Assembly: GCF_024448505.1 (NCBI RefSeq)
Contig: NZ_JAMOHV010000011.1
Location: 1-64,000, forward strand
Origin: Stutzerimonas degradans
GTDB taxonomy: Bacteria; Pseudomonadota; Gammaproteobacteria; Pseudomonadales; Pseudomonadaceae
Direction: 5' to 3'
Length of the DNA: 64,000 nucleotides
Both the position numbers and the translations under genes were made by a program. The notes under the pieces were generated by a model that had not been told where the DNA came from, did no database searches, and worked only from the letters and a program-made list of their open reading frames with translations. Shown piece after piece: positions 1-6,794 of this stretch; the stretch's first letter is position 1; the number at the start of each line of letters is the position of its first letter.

Positions 1-340
1 GGTGAAAGTGGCCACAGCCCGCGCCGTTGCTGGGTTTCACACTTTCACCTTACTTGGAAACTGCCCCCCACTTTCACCTCTTCTCCGCCGTGAAGGGTGA
101 AAGTGAACAGTTTCACCGTGGCAACTGAAGGGTGAAAGTAGCTACAGCCCGCGCTGCTGCTGGGTTTCGCACTTTCACCTTACGTGGAAAGTAGCTTCCA
201 GTTTCACCTATCGACCCTTGAAAGGTGAAAGTGGCGGATTTCACCGCGGAAACTGAAGGGTGAAAGTAGCTACAGCCAGCGCCACTGCTGGGCTTCACAC
301 TTTCACCTAACCTTGGAAACCGTCCTCCGCTTTCGCCTGG
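1..340. repeat. Tandem array of a 128-130 bp unit built from GGTGAAAGTG hairpins
   Basis: Three copies start at 1, 131 and 259; the third fades out near 340 and the array probably continues left of the window. Each copy opens with a 49 bp imperfect palindrome whose ends are GGTGAAAGTG and its complement CACTTTCACC (1-10/40-49, 131-139/171-179, 259-267/299-307). In the first two copies this is followed by a second outward pair of the same words (for example 70-79/96-105). No open reading frame of note runs through it on the + strand. It is not a CRISPR array, because the spacing words are themselves conserved. Function is unknown; protein-binding iterons or a mobile repeat family are both possible. 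Confidence 0.85.
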
Positions 341-602
341 CGTCAGCTTGCTACCGAGCTTCATGCACAAAGTCGTGGCTCCCACGGGAGCCAGAACATT
401 ATCGGCAGCGCTGCGAATACAGGGCGTGCAAGTTGGCCGCTTTATGGCTGGGCGCTTGATGAGAGAAGCTGACTGTTCAGCTCGCAGTGGCGCGCTGTTC
501 GAGGCATTGGGCGAGCGGTATCCACGAGCCGAACTGTGCCGGGTGTTTGATGTGCAGCGCAGCAGCGTTTACGAAGCCTGCAAAACGCCGTCGCCGAGTT
601 GA
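335..602 (+). pseudogene. IS3-family transposase (OrfB) remnant, frameshifted and scrambled
   Basis: In the frame starting at 356 the translation reads ELHAQSRGSHGSQN, a typical IS3-family OrfB segment. In the next frame, from about 387, it continues as ARTLSAALRIQGVQVGRF and AGRLMREA, again typical OrfB sequence, so a frameshift separates two parts of one protein. From about 492 the same frame encodes ALGERYPRAELCRVFDVQRS, which resembles the N-terminal part of OrfB and would normally precede the other two pieces. No DDE catalytic domain and no terminal inverted repeats are visible. The element is therefore dead. It directly abuts the tandem repeat array. Assignment to IS3 is from recalled family motifs; the subgroup cannot be named. 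Confidence 0.6.
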
Positions 603-632
603 TCACAGGCGAATCACCTCACGAACCTGAAG

Positions 633-650
633 AGTGAAAGTGGCGGGATT
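633..650 (+). repeat. Isolated remnant of the left-edge repeat
   Basis: AGTGAAAGTGGCGGGATT at this position nearly matches the internal part of repeat copy 2 at 224-240 (GGTGAAAGTGGCGGATT). It lies between the transposase remnant and the first small gene. Confidence 0.55.
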
Positions 651-706
651 TGGGTTCCTTGAAGTTCAGGCGATGCTGAAGGCACCTACATCCAAAGGAG
701 CCAATC

Positions 707-1147
707 ATGAATCTGATCATGAACCTCGCCAGCCTCTTCGCCTCAATCATCCAATCCGCCAAACCTGCGTGCACAACAATCATTTACCCCAGCCGGGGAA
801 AGGCGGTATTAGTGCACGACGGCCTGAGCATTCGCCATGAACGCCGGTGGTACCAGCCGCTCGATCCGTTGACAGAGAAAGAAGCGGGCACGCCCGTCGA
901 CTTCATGCAGGATCACTCTGGTTGGGCCGATCCGGTCAATCAGAATCAGGCGTCTGCTTTCTTATCCAAAGACTTCGAGCACTTGGAAATCTGTGAGATC
1001 AATCCCGCCACAGGCCTTCACATGCTCGATGGCGGTATCGATGTCATAGGCAACCCATACGGCCTGGATCTGATGAGCAGCAGCCAGTCGTTTGGCCACG
1101 ACATGGGCGACTTCGGCGGCGGTTTTTCTGCCTTCAGTATCGATTGA
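707..1147 (+). CDS. Hypothetical protein of the accessory element, 146 aa
   Basis: I do not recognise this protein. The ATG at 707 is preceded by a good ribosome binding site (AAAGGAG at 694-700). A second in-frame ATG lies at 719. The N-terminus is mildly hydrophobic, without a clear signal peptide. The C-terminal third carries the string EINPATGLHM, then GGIDVIGNPYG, and ends in a glycine-rich tail (GDFGGGF). I have a weak memory of short proteins with NPATG and GNPYG motifs on Pseudomonas mobile elements, but cannot name a family. It is the first of several small + strand genes running toward the alpA gene, which suggests co-transcription as accessory cargo. Confidence 0.6.
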   Translation: MNLIMNLASLFASIIQSAKPACTTIIYPSRGKAVLVHDGLSIRHERRWYQPLDPLTEKEAGTPVDFMQDHSGWADPVNQNQASAFLSKDFEHLEICEINPATGLHMLDGGIDVIGNPYGLDLMSSSQSFGHDMGDFGGGFSAFSID

Positions 1148-1184
1148 CAGCTGCAGCTGCAACTTTCGCCAAGGAGAATCGCTC

Positions 1185-1592
1185 ATGTCGCCACTTGCAC
1201 TGGTAGCAAGCCTCACTCTGGCCATTGCCATCGGAATTTCCTGGCTGGTCCTGGCGCTTGATGCACCCATTACGCGACGCAAGCTGGTTCGGCAAATTCC
1301 ACTGCCCTTGGAGCATCCGGGCTCTGCTCCCTATCGCAAGTCGCCGTCAAGGCTGCGACCGTGGACGGCACTGACGGGGTCCATGCTGATCCTGCTTTCG
1401 GGAATGAGCGCCGCAAGTCTCGGCAGACTGGCCATCATGCAACCGTCTGAAGCGACAGCAGTACTCCTGGCCTATCCACTTCTAAAAATCCTCTGGAGCA
1501 AGATCATGGGCACGGGGCCAATCGTCTGCGTCGTTCTGGCGGTACCGGGTACCTACTGCATCGTCGTTGGGCTTGGAAGCAAACGATGCTGA
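1185..1592 (+). CDS. Hypothetical small membrane protein, 135 aa
   Basis: No family is recognised. The start at 1185 is chosen because AAGGAG at 1171-1176 sits at the right distance upstream; the frame is open further upstream but without a better site. The protein has a hydrophobic N-terminal segment (residues about 4-24), a basic stretch (TRRKLVRQ), a second hydrophobic segment around residues 58-72 and a third near the C-terminus (about 110-132), so it is probably an inner-membrane protein with three spans. It follows the gene at 707-1147 by 37 bp and looks like part of the same transcription unit. Confidence 0.55.
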   Translation: MSPLALVASLTLAIAIGISWLVLALDAPITRRKLVRQIPLPLEHPGSAPYRKSPSRLRPWTALTGSMLILLSGMSAASLGRLAIMQPSEATAVLLAYPLLKILWSKIMGTGPIVCVVLAVPGTYCIVVGLGSKRC

Positions 1593-1742
1593 ACCTGCGT
1601 TGCCTTCTGACATCCACTGTGGCAGTGCCATGTTGCGTGAGGCGATTTTTTGTCAAGAAGTCAGCTTCAAGACCGGCCTTGCTGCCATCGAACATCCACT
1701 TTGGCAACCCACCATGGTTGCCCCTGAACCAGAAGGACCATC
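1593..1742. other. Intergenic stretch, no gene supported
   Basis: Short frames exist here, one reading from 1567 to 1758, but none has a ribosome binding site or recognisable motif. The region separates two small membrane-protein genes of the accessory element. Confidence 0.4.
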
Positions 1743-1904
1743 ATGGATACGACTGTAGGCAAGCTCCTGATAGCCGTCGGTACGGTGCTGATAGTCGTGG
1801 CTGCAGCAGCCGCAATTGGGCTTGTCCTGGCGAGACACCTAGACGGTAAGAATGCCCGAAATCAGTCGGGCAATAAGCCGCCTAATGACGAGTTTCACCG
1901 CTAA
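1743..1904 (+). CDS. Very small single-span membrane protein, 53 aa
   Basis: The ATG at 1743 is preceded by AGAAGGA at 1730-1736, a good ribosome binding site, and the frame runs to TAA at 1902-1904. The predicted protein has a single strong hydrophobic segment (residues about 8-29, rich in Val, Ala, Leu and Ile) followed by a polar, Asn-rich tail ending DEFHR. It is too short for routine gene calls. There is no signal cleavage motif, so it is probably a bitopic inner-membrane peptide. Function is unknown; the position between other small membrane-protein genes of the element suggests a shared role. Phage coat, holin-like or conjugation accessory functions are possible but not supported by any specific motif. 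Confidence 0.5.
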   Translation: MDTTVGKLLIAVGTVLIVVAAAAAIGLVLARHLDGKNARNQSGNKPPNDEFHR

Positions 1905-1963
1905 GCCGGCTGCGCGTCGCATGTGATGTACCGATATGGAGTTGCCTTGATACCGAGGCATAG

Positions 1964-1989
1964 GTGGCCACAGCCTGGACCGTTGCTGG
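1964..1989 (+). repeat. Degenerate copy of the left-edge repeat core
   Basis: GTGGCCACAGCC, four differing bases, then CCGTTGCTGG match positions 8-33 of repeat copy 1 at 22 of 26 bases. Together with the remnant at 633-650 it brackets the small-gene cluster. Confidence 0.55.
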
Positions 1990-2068
1990 ACACGCTTTTA
2001 AACCTACCAAAATCTGGTCAGATAGCACCACAAAAGGGATTTGCAATGCTATTCAATGGGTGTCGGTT

Positions 2069-2242
2069 ATGAGCAAGAGGAAACACCACATGCCGATGTC
2101 AGATAATCCCAGCACTAGCGAAGCGCTTCGAGCCAACAACTCGGGCGTGCAGACGCCCACGAGATACCTACTAACCGCCCTCAACATGCATTTAACTAGC
2201 CGCCAAGGCATGAAGAAGCATCGCAAGGGGGCGGCGCACTGA
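2069..2242 (+). CDS. Possible small protein upstream of and overlapping alpA, 57 aa
   Basis: Reading from the ATG at 2069, a basic, polar protein (MSKRKHHMPMSDNPST at the start, KKHRKGAAH at the end) runs to a TGA whose last base is the first base of the alpA ATG (TGATG at 2240-2244). This overlap is typical of translational coupling. The frame is open upstream to 1964, but that longer form would translate the repeat remnant and is less likely. No family is recognised and no strong ribosome binding site precedes 2069, so it may instead be a leader peptide or simply untranslated. Confidence 0.3.
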   Translation: MSKRKHHMPMSDNPSTSEALRANNSGVQTPTRYLLTALNMHLTSRQGMKKHRKGAAH

Positions 2243-2439
2243 TGAGCCAGAAACAGCTCGACCGCCTCATCAAGATTGAGGAGGTCATCAGCCAGGTTGG
2301 CATGGGTAGGACGAAAATCTACGGCATGCTTCAATTCGAGGAATTCCCAGAACCTATCAAGCTGGGCCGCTACTCGCGCTGGTCTCAGCTTGAGATTCAG
2401 GAATGGATTGAGGAACAGAAAGGCAAAAGGGCTGACTAG
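2242..2439 (+). CDS. AlpA-family excisionase/regulator, 65 aa
   Basis: A short winged-helix DNA-binding protein of the AlpA/phage transcriptional regulator family, which typically activates or accompanies excision of P4-type integrative elements. The sequence shows the family hallmarks: LIKIEEVISQVGMGRTKIY (first helix-turn-helix), FPEPIKLG in the middle and RWSQLEIQEWIEEQ at the C-terminus. The length is normal. AAGGGGG at 2226-2232 can serve as ribosome binding site, and the ATG overlaps the stop of the preceding small frame. It converges on the integrase gene with only 11 bp between the two stop codons. This pairing identifies the region as an integrated element. I infer control of integrase or excision; the target promoter is not proven. 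Confidence 0.85.
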   Translation: MSQKQLDRLIKIEEVISQVGMGRTKIYGMLQFEEFPEPIKLGRYSRWSQLEIQEWIEEQKGKRAD

Positions 2440-2450
2440 GCAGCCCTTCT

Positions 2451-3620
2451 TCACTGACAGTCCAGACAGAAGTCCTGCCACCATCGCATCATTTCGATTC
2501 GCTCAGGCAGGTATTGCGCATGGTTATACGCAGCCTTGGTCTGGTTGTCCTCTGCATGGGCCAATTGCAGTTCTATTACCTCACTTCGAAACAGGCCCGA
2601 CTCATACAAGTGGGTGGAGGCAGTCGCGCGGAAATCGTGACAGGTAAAGCCCTTCATCCCGAGCCGTTCTAGCGCACGGTTGAACGTCGAACCATCCACC
2701 GGCTTGTCAGGATGGCGCAGCCCGGGAAACATCAGCCCACGCGCACCGGTAATGGTGTGCAACTCCTTCAGCAACTCGACGGCACGTGACGGCAAAGGCA
2801 CCAAGTGGCGGCGCCGCTTCTTCATCAGTTCAGGCGGTATATTCCAAAGCGCTGCGTCCAAATCGACATGTTCCCAGCGCCCGCGACGAATCTCTACGGT
2901 GCGAAGGAATAGCAACTGCATCAGCTCCAGAGCGATGGTGTTCGTGCGAAAGCCACCATACCCGGCGAGTTCGCGCCGAAACCGTGCCATATCTTCAGGC
3001 GACATCGGCCGGCTATGCTGCACCGGGTCACGAACAAACGCTCCGTACAGCGCCGCGGCAGGGTCCGCGTCCGCGCGTAATGTCCGCACTGCATAACGGA
3101 ACATCTGCGATAGCCAGTTGCACAGAGAGATTGCGTAGTAAGTTGCACCGCGCCTCTCCATCCGTCGTAGACATTCCAGCAGGTGCGCGGACGTAACATC
3201 GCGCAATGGCAGCCGACCCACGTAGGGGAACAGGTTCTTGGTGAACGCCCGGGTCAACTGGCCACGGTAGCCGTCAGTGATTCCAGTTTTGCTGCCGATC
3301 CACTCCAACGCGACGATCTTGAACGAAGACTGGCCCTCCAACACCTGCCTGGCTCGCGCTGTACGGCGTACATGAGACGGGTGGCGGCCCTGCTTGACCA
3401 GAGCACGAGCCTTGTCACGCTCCGCACGGGCATCTGCCAGCCCCATCTCGGGGTACTCACCGAGGGCAAATACATTTTCCTTGCCTTCGATCTTGTACCG
3501 GTAGCGCCAGAGCTTGGCACCGGTCGGGCGAATCTCGATGAACAGCCCTCGCTCATCCGAGAGTTTGCGGGGCCTCTCGCCCGGCTTGGCCTGGCGAATC
3601 TGGATGTCAGTAAGTGGCAT
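2451..3620 (-). CDS. P4-type tyrosine recombinase/integrase, 389 aa
   Basis: Site-specific recombinase that integrates and excises the neighbouring element. The N-terminal 90 residues are a DUF4102-type arm-binding domain (LTDIQIRQAKPGERPRKLSD), followed by a core-binding domain and a C-terminal catalytic domain. Catalytic residues are visible: Arg in RTVEIRRGRW, the H-x-x-R box in TCHDFRATAS, His in LAHAED and the nucleophilic Tyr in AAYNHAQYLPER. The C-terminus (MMRWWQDF) also matches the P4/CP4 family. The length is normal, so the enzyme looks intact. It is transcribed toward alpA. Its start at 3620 faces the core chromosome, so the attachment site is expected between here and the thioesterase at 3921, but no tRNA gene lies there. 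Confidence 0.93.
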   Translation of the reverse strand: MPLTDIQIRQAKPGERPRKLSDERGLFIEIRPTGAKLWRYRYKIEGKENVFALGEYPEMGLADARAERDKARALVKQGRHPSHVRRTARARQVLEGQSSFKIVALEWIGSKTGITDGYRGQLTRAFTKNLFPYVGRLPLRDVTSAHLLECLRRMERRGATYYAISLCNWLSQMFRYAVRTLRADADPAAALYGAFVRDPVQHSRPMSPEDMARFRRELAGYGGFRTNTIALELMQLLFLRTVEIRRGRWEHVDLDAALWNIPPELMKKRRRHLVPLPSRAVELLKELHTITGARGLMFPGLRHPDKPVDGSTFNRALERLGMKGFTCHDFRATASTHLYESGLFRSEVIELQLAHAEDNQTKAAYNHAQYLPERIEMMRWWQDFCLDCQ

Positions 3621-3621
3621 T

Positions 3622-3665
3622 GCGGGTATCGCTCTCGCTTAAAAGTACCCCGCTTTAATACCCGC
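3622..3665 (-). promoter_or_regulatory. Inverted repeat in the integrase promoter region
   Basis: GCGGGTAT at 3622-3629 and ATACCCGC at 3658-3665 form an 8 bp perfect inverted repeat immediately upstream of the integrase start codon. Spacing of 28 bp between half-sites suits an operator or a recombinase arm site. The role is inferred. Confidence 0.35.
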
Positions 3666-3920
3666 CTTTTACTTGACTGGCCCAGCACACCAGCGAACCC
3701 CCGTGAACACAAACCGTCCAAGGCCCGCGCCCTGCGCGGATAGTACGAATGTGAAAAAACGATGGAAAACAAGCTGCGCAGTCAATATGGATGATCTTGC
3801 GGGACTTGCTCTGGCTCACGGCAGCGGTTTTACCGACGAAAGAAGCGACCGCCACGGTCGATCAACGACGCGGGCGTTGCATCATACGAGCAACGCCGCG
3901 TCCGGGCGAGCCTGCTTCGG
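3666..3920. other. Element/core boundary region without a gene
   Basis: No convincing coding region. A hairpin at 3867-3902 (GACGCGGGCGTTGC pairing with GCAACGCCGCGTC, one bulged base) lies just past the thioesterase stop and may terminate its transcript. The right attachment site of the integrated element is expected somewhere here. Confidence 0.5.
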
Positions 3921-4370
3921 TCAGAGCCCGAGTGGATAGGGCTCGATCAACGCGCGACCATAGCCTTCAATGAACTCCGCCGGCATGCGCTTCGGCTTGC
4001 CGGTGGACATCTCGATGCACACGAACGTGGTCTGCGCGCGCAGCAGCGTCACCCCGTCCGCCGGCCGTACGAGCTGGAAATGCCGCTTCATCTTCAGCCG
4101 CTGATCGGACTCGACGATCCAGGTTGCCAGGCAAAGATGATCGCCCTCGTAGGCGGCGGCCAGATAATCGATCTCATGGCGCAGCACCGCCATTGCCCGG
4201 TTCAGCCGGCGATAGTCTTCCAGGCCGAGCCCCAGGCTACGCGAATGCTGCCAGGCACAGTTTTCCAGCCAGGACACATAGACCGCGTTGTTGGCATGAC
4301 CGAGCTCGTCGATATGCTCTGCGCCGACATCCAGCTCGATGACGAACGCATCCGCCAGATCCCACCCCAT
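3921..4370 (-). CDS. Acyl-CoA thioesterase, hot-dog fold (4HBT family), 149 aa
   Basis: A YbgC/4-hydroxybenzoyl-CoA thioesterase-like enzyme that hydrolyses acyl-CoA thioesters in the cytoplasm. The N-terminal half has the active-site region IDELGHANNAVYVSWLE, as in this family, and the length of about 150 residues is typical of a single hot-dog domain. AAGGGGA precedes the ATG at 4370. It is a different protein from the tol-linked YbgC at 47256-47699. It is the first core gene next to the integrated element and lies downstream of the tRNA-Ala/Glu operon, with a terminator between. The substrate cannot be told from sequence. Confidence 0.85.
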   Translation of the reverse strand: MGWDLADAFVIELDVGAEHIDELGHANNAVYVSWLENCAWQHSRSLGLGLEDYRRLNRAMAVLRHEIDYLAAAYEGDHLCLATWIVESDQRLKMKRHFQLVRPADGVTLLRAQTTFVCIEMSTGKPKRMPAEFIEGYGRALIEPYPLGL

Positions 4371-4530
4371 GATGTTCCCCTTACGTTAACGCTGCGGTGT
4401 GCATGAAAGCCCAGTCGGGCCGCGCTGTCACCCCATAGCAAGGCAGCGCGATGCCCTGCCATTCAGCACGCCGAAGTATGCAAAAAAATGATGCACAGAC
4501 GAGGCGGAGTTTTTTCGACCCCAAAAACAA

Positions 4531-4560
4531 AAGGGCCACTCCATGATGGAATGACCCCTT
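4531..4560 (-). terminator. Terminator of the tRNA-Ala/Glu operon
   Basis: On the minus strand an imperfect hairpin (GGGGTCATTCCA/TGGAGTGGCCC) is followed directly by TTTTGTTTTT, just downstream of the last tRNA-Glu. Confidence 0.75.
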
Positions 4561-4583
4561 GAAGCCCAAGACGGGCAAGAAAA

Positions 4584-4659
4584 TGGCGTCCCCTAGGGGA
4601 CTCGAACCCCTGTTACCGCCGTGAAAGGGCGGTGTCCTAGGCCACTAGACGAAGGGGAC
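4584..4659 (-). tRNA. tRNA-Glu (anticodon UUC), second copy
   Basis: 76 nt including encoded CCA. The acceptor GTCCCCT pairs with its 3' partner, and the anticodon loop CTTTCAC gives UUC. It is the promoter-distal member of the Ala-Glu-Ala-Glu operon and identical in sequence to 4831-4906. Confidence 0.97.
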
Positions 4660-4704
4660 GAAACCTTCGATACGATCCGGCAAATCTGCCGAAGCGCGTG
4701 GAAT

Positions 4705-4780
<76 letters not shown>

Positions 4781-4830
4781 GGATTTAGCGTCTCGCGACG
4801 TGCGCTACACAAGGTGTAGCAGCTGGAAAG

Positions 4831-4906
4831 TGGCGTCCCCTAGGGGACTCGAACCCCTGTTACCGCCGTGAAAGGGCGGTGTCCTAGGCCACTAGACGAA
4901 GGGGAC
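4831..4906 (-). tRNA. tRNA-Glu (anticodon UUC), first copy
   Basis: 76 nt, encoded CCA, same sequence as the copy at 4584-4659. Part of a four-gene operon on the minus strand. Confidence 0.97.
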
Positions 4907-4956
4907 GCAAGCCCTTCAAAGGCGACCGATCAAATGACCGGCGTGGCAATCGAGAT

Positions 4957-5032
<76 letters not shown>

Positions 5033-5050
5033 ATCTCGAGGACGGGGCGC

Positions 5051-5079
5051 ATATTAGGGGCGCACCTGGGCAGTGTCAA
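5051..5079 (-). promoter_or_regulatory. Sigma-70 promoter of the tRNA-Ala/Glu operon
   Basis: On the minus strand TTGACA (5079-5074), a 17 bp spacer and TAATAT (5056-5051) are followed by a GC-rich discriminator (GCGCCCC). The perfect -35 box and GC-rich discriminator are typical of a strong, stringently controlled stable-RNA promoter. Confidence 0.88.
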
Positions 5080-5209
5080 CATTATTTTCGACCGCGCCCC
5101 GAAGTTTTTGGCAGCAGGAACAAATACTTATCGCCGACGAATGGCGCCATGCCGCCGCTCTCGCATGCCGCGCCCGTGTGACGGGGCACGGCCTCGAACT
5201 GCGCGGCGA

Positions 5210-6691
5210 TCAGCCGATCGTCGCGAGCAGCTTCTCCCACTCCTTGGCTTCTTTCTTCGACGCGCCGCCGAGGAGTTCCAACGCATTACGCAACCGGAAG
5301 CGGGTCAGATCCGGCCCGATGATTTCCATGGCATCGAGCACCGACACCGAACTCGCCTGCCCGGTAATCGCCGCGAACATCAACGGCATCACATCGCGCA
5401 GCTTGAAACCGAGGTGCTCGGCGACCTGCATGATGCAGCCGGTGATGCGCTCCTTCTCCCAATGCCGCAGCGCCTCCAGCTTCCAGAGGATCAACTGCAG
5501 CACCTGCCGTACCTGGGCTTCGTCCAGTTTCTTGTGCGCGAATAGTCCGCTGTCGAGGTTCAGCGCGCCGGAAAAGAAGAAACCAGCCAGCGGTGCGATC
5601 TGACTGAAGGTCTCCACGCGCTGCTGCACGTGCGGGGCGATCTTCATCAGGTACTCCGGATTGAACGCCCACTTCTGCACTTCTTCCGCGAAGCGCTCCA
5701 CCGGCAGCTCGCGCAGCCACTGGCCGTTCAGCCAGGAAAGTTTCTCCAGATCGAAGATCGGCCCGCCCAGCGACACGCGAGTGATGTCGAAGTGGGCGAT
5801 CATCTCGTCGAGGGTGAACTTCTCGCGCTCGTCCGGCATCGACCAGCCCATGCGCCCCAGGTAGTTGAGCATTGCCTGCGGCAGGAAGCCCATGCGCTGG
5901 TAGAAGGTGATCGAGGTGGGATTCTTGCGCTTGGAGAGCTTGCTCTTGTCCGGGTTGCGCAGCAGCGGCATGTAGCAGTTCACCGGCGCTTCCCAGCCGA
6001 AATATTCGTACAGCTTGAGCAACTTCGGTGCGGACGGCAGCCACTCCTCGCCGCGCAGCACGTGGGTGATGCCCATCAGATGGTCATCCACCACGTTGGC
6101 GAGGAAATAGGTGGGCAGGCCGTCGGCCTTCATCAGCACCTGCATGTCGATGCGGTCCCAACCGATCTCCACCTCGCCACGCAGCATGTCCTTGACCACG
6201 CAGTTGCCCTCTTCCGGCACCTTCATGCGCACCACGTGCGATTCGCCAGCGGTGACGCGACGCTGCGCCTCTTCCGGCGCGATGTGCATGCAGTGGCCGT
6301 CGTAGCGCGGCGTTTCCTTGTTGGCCATCTGCTCGGCGCGCACCGCATCCAGACGCTCGGCGGAGCAGAAGCACGGGAAGGCGTGGCCCTTGGCGACCAG
6401 CTCGTCCGAGTATTTCTTGTAGATCGCGCCCCGCTCGCTCTGCCGGTACGGACCGTGCCGACCGCCGACATCCGGACCCTCGTCCCACTCGATGCCCAGC
6501 CAGCGCAGCGCGTCATAGATCTGCTGCTCGGATTCGCGAGTCGAACGCACCTGATCGGTGTCCTCGATGCGCAGGATGAACTGGCCGCCGTGCTGACGCG
6601 CGAAGCACAGGTTGAACAGCGCGATATAGGCAGTGCCGACGTGGGGATCGCCGGTCGGAGATGGCGCGATGCGGGTGCGGACCGTGGTCAT
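5210..6691 (-). CDS. gltX: Glutamyl-tRNA synthetase, 493 aa
   Basis: Class I aminoacyl-tRNA synthetase charging tRNA-Glu with glutamate in the cytoplasm. The start [14 protein letters not shown] is chosen because it places the HIGH-like motif ([10 protein letters not shown], residues 11-19) at the N-terminus as in the family; the frame is open further upstream without support. The KMSKS-like motif is SKLSKRK near residue 245. CxC-type cysteines appear in FPCFCSAE. The length of 493 is normal. It lies just upstream of two copies of its own substrate tRNA-Glu on the same strand, an arrangement conserved in Pseudomonas, though the tRNA operon has its own promoter. Confidence 0.97.
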   Translation of the reverse strand: MTTVRTRIAPSPTGDPHVGTAYIALFNLCFARQHGGQFILRIEDTDQVRSTRESEQQIYDALRWLGIEWDEGPDVGGRHGPYRQSERGAIYKKYSDELVAKGHAFPCFCSAERLDAVRAEQMANKETPRYDGHCMHIAPEEAQRRVTAGESHVVRMKVPEEGNCVVKDMLRGEVEIGWDRIDMQVLMKADGLPTYFLANVVDDHLMGITHVLRGEEWLPSAPKLLKLYEYFGWEAPVNCYMPLLRNPDKSKLSKRKNPTSITFYQRMGFLPQAMLNYLGRMGWSMPDEREKFTLDEMIAHFDITRVSLGGPIFDLEKLSWLNGQWLRELPVERFAEEVQKWAFNPEYLMKIAPHVQQRVETFSQIAPLAGFFFSGALNLDSGLFAHKKLDEAQVRQVLQLILWKLEALRHWEKERITGCIMQVAEHLGFKLRDVMPLMFAAITGQASSVSVLDAMEIIGPDLTRFRLRNALELLGGASKKEAKEWEKLLATIG

Positions 6692-6794
6692 GGAAGCTCT
6701 CGAACGAAAGGACGGACGGAAAATCGAAGGCGCGAATGTTAGCAGGCGCGGCGCCGGCTGCTCCAGTTCGCCCCCGGGCAGCACGGCTGTCGCG

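Noticed and set aside
1..340. CRISPR array or integron attC series
   Set aside because: The sequence between repeats is itself conserved, so there are no unique spacers, and the palindrome ends do not match the attC consensus core sites.
113..385. 90-residue frame on the minus strand through the repeat array
   Set aside because: It only translates the tandem repeats and has no start signal or recognisable motif.
962..1282. Minus-strand frame opposite the first two small genes
   Set aside because: The + strand genes have good ribosome binding sites and plausible proteins; this frame has neither.
4584..4659. tRNA-Glu 3' end as the attachment site of the integrated element
   Set aside because: A core thioesterase gene lies between it and the integrase, and no duplicate of the tRNA end is seen near the integrase.
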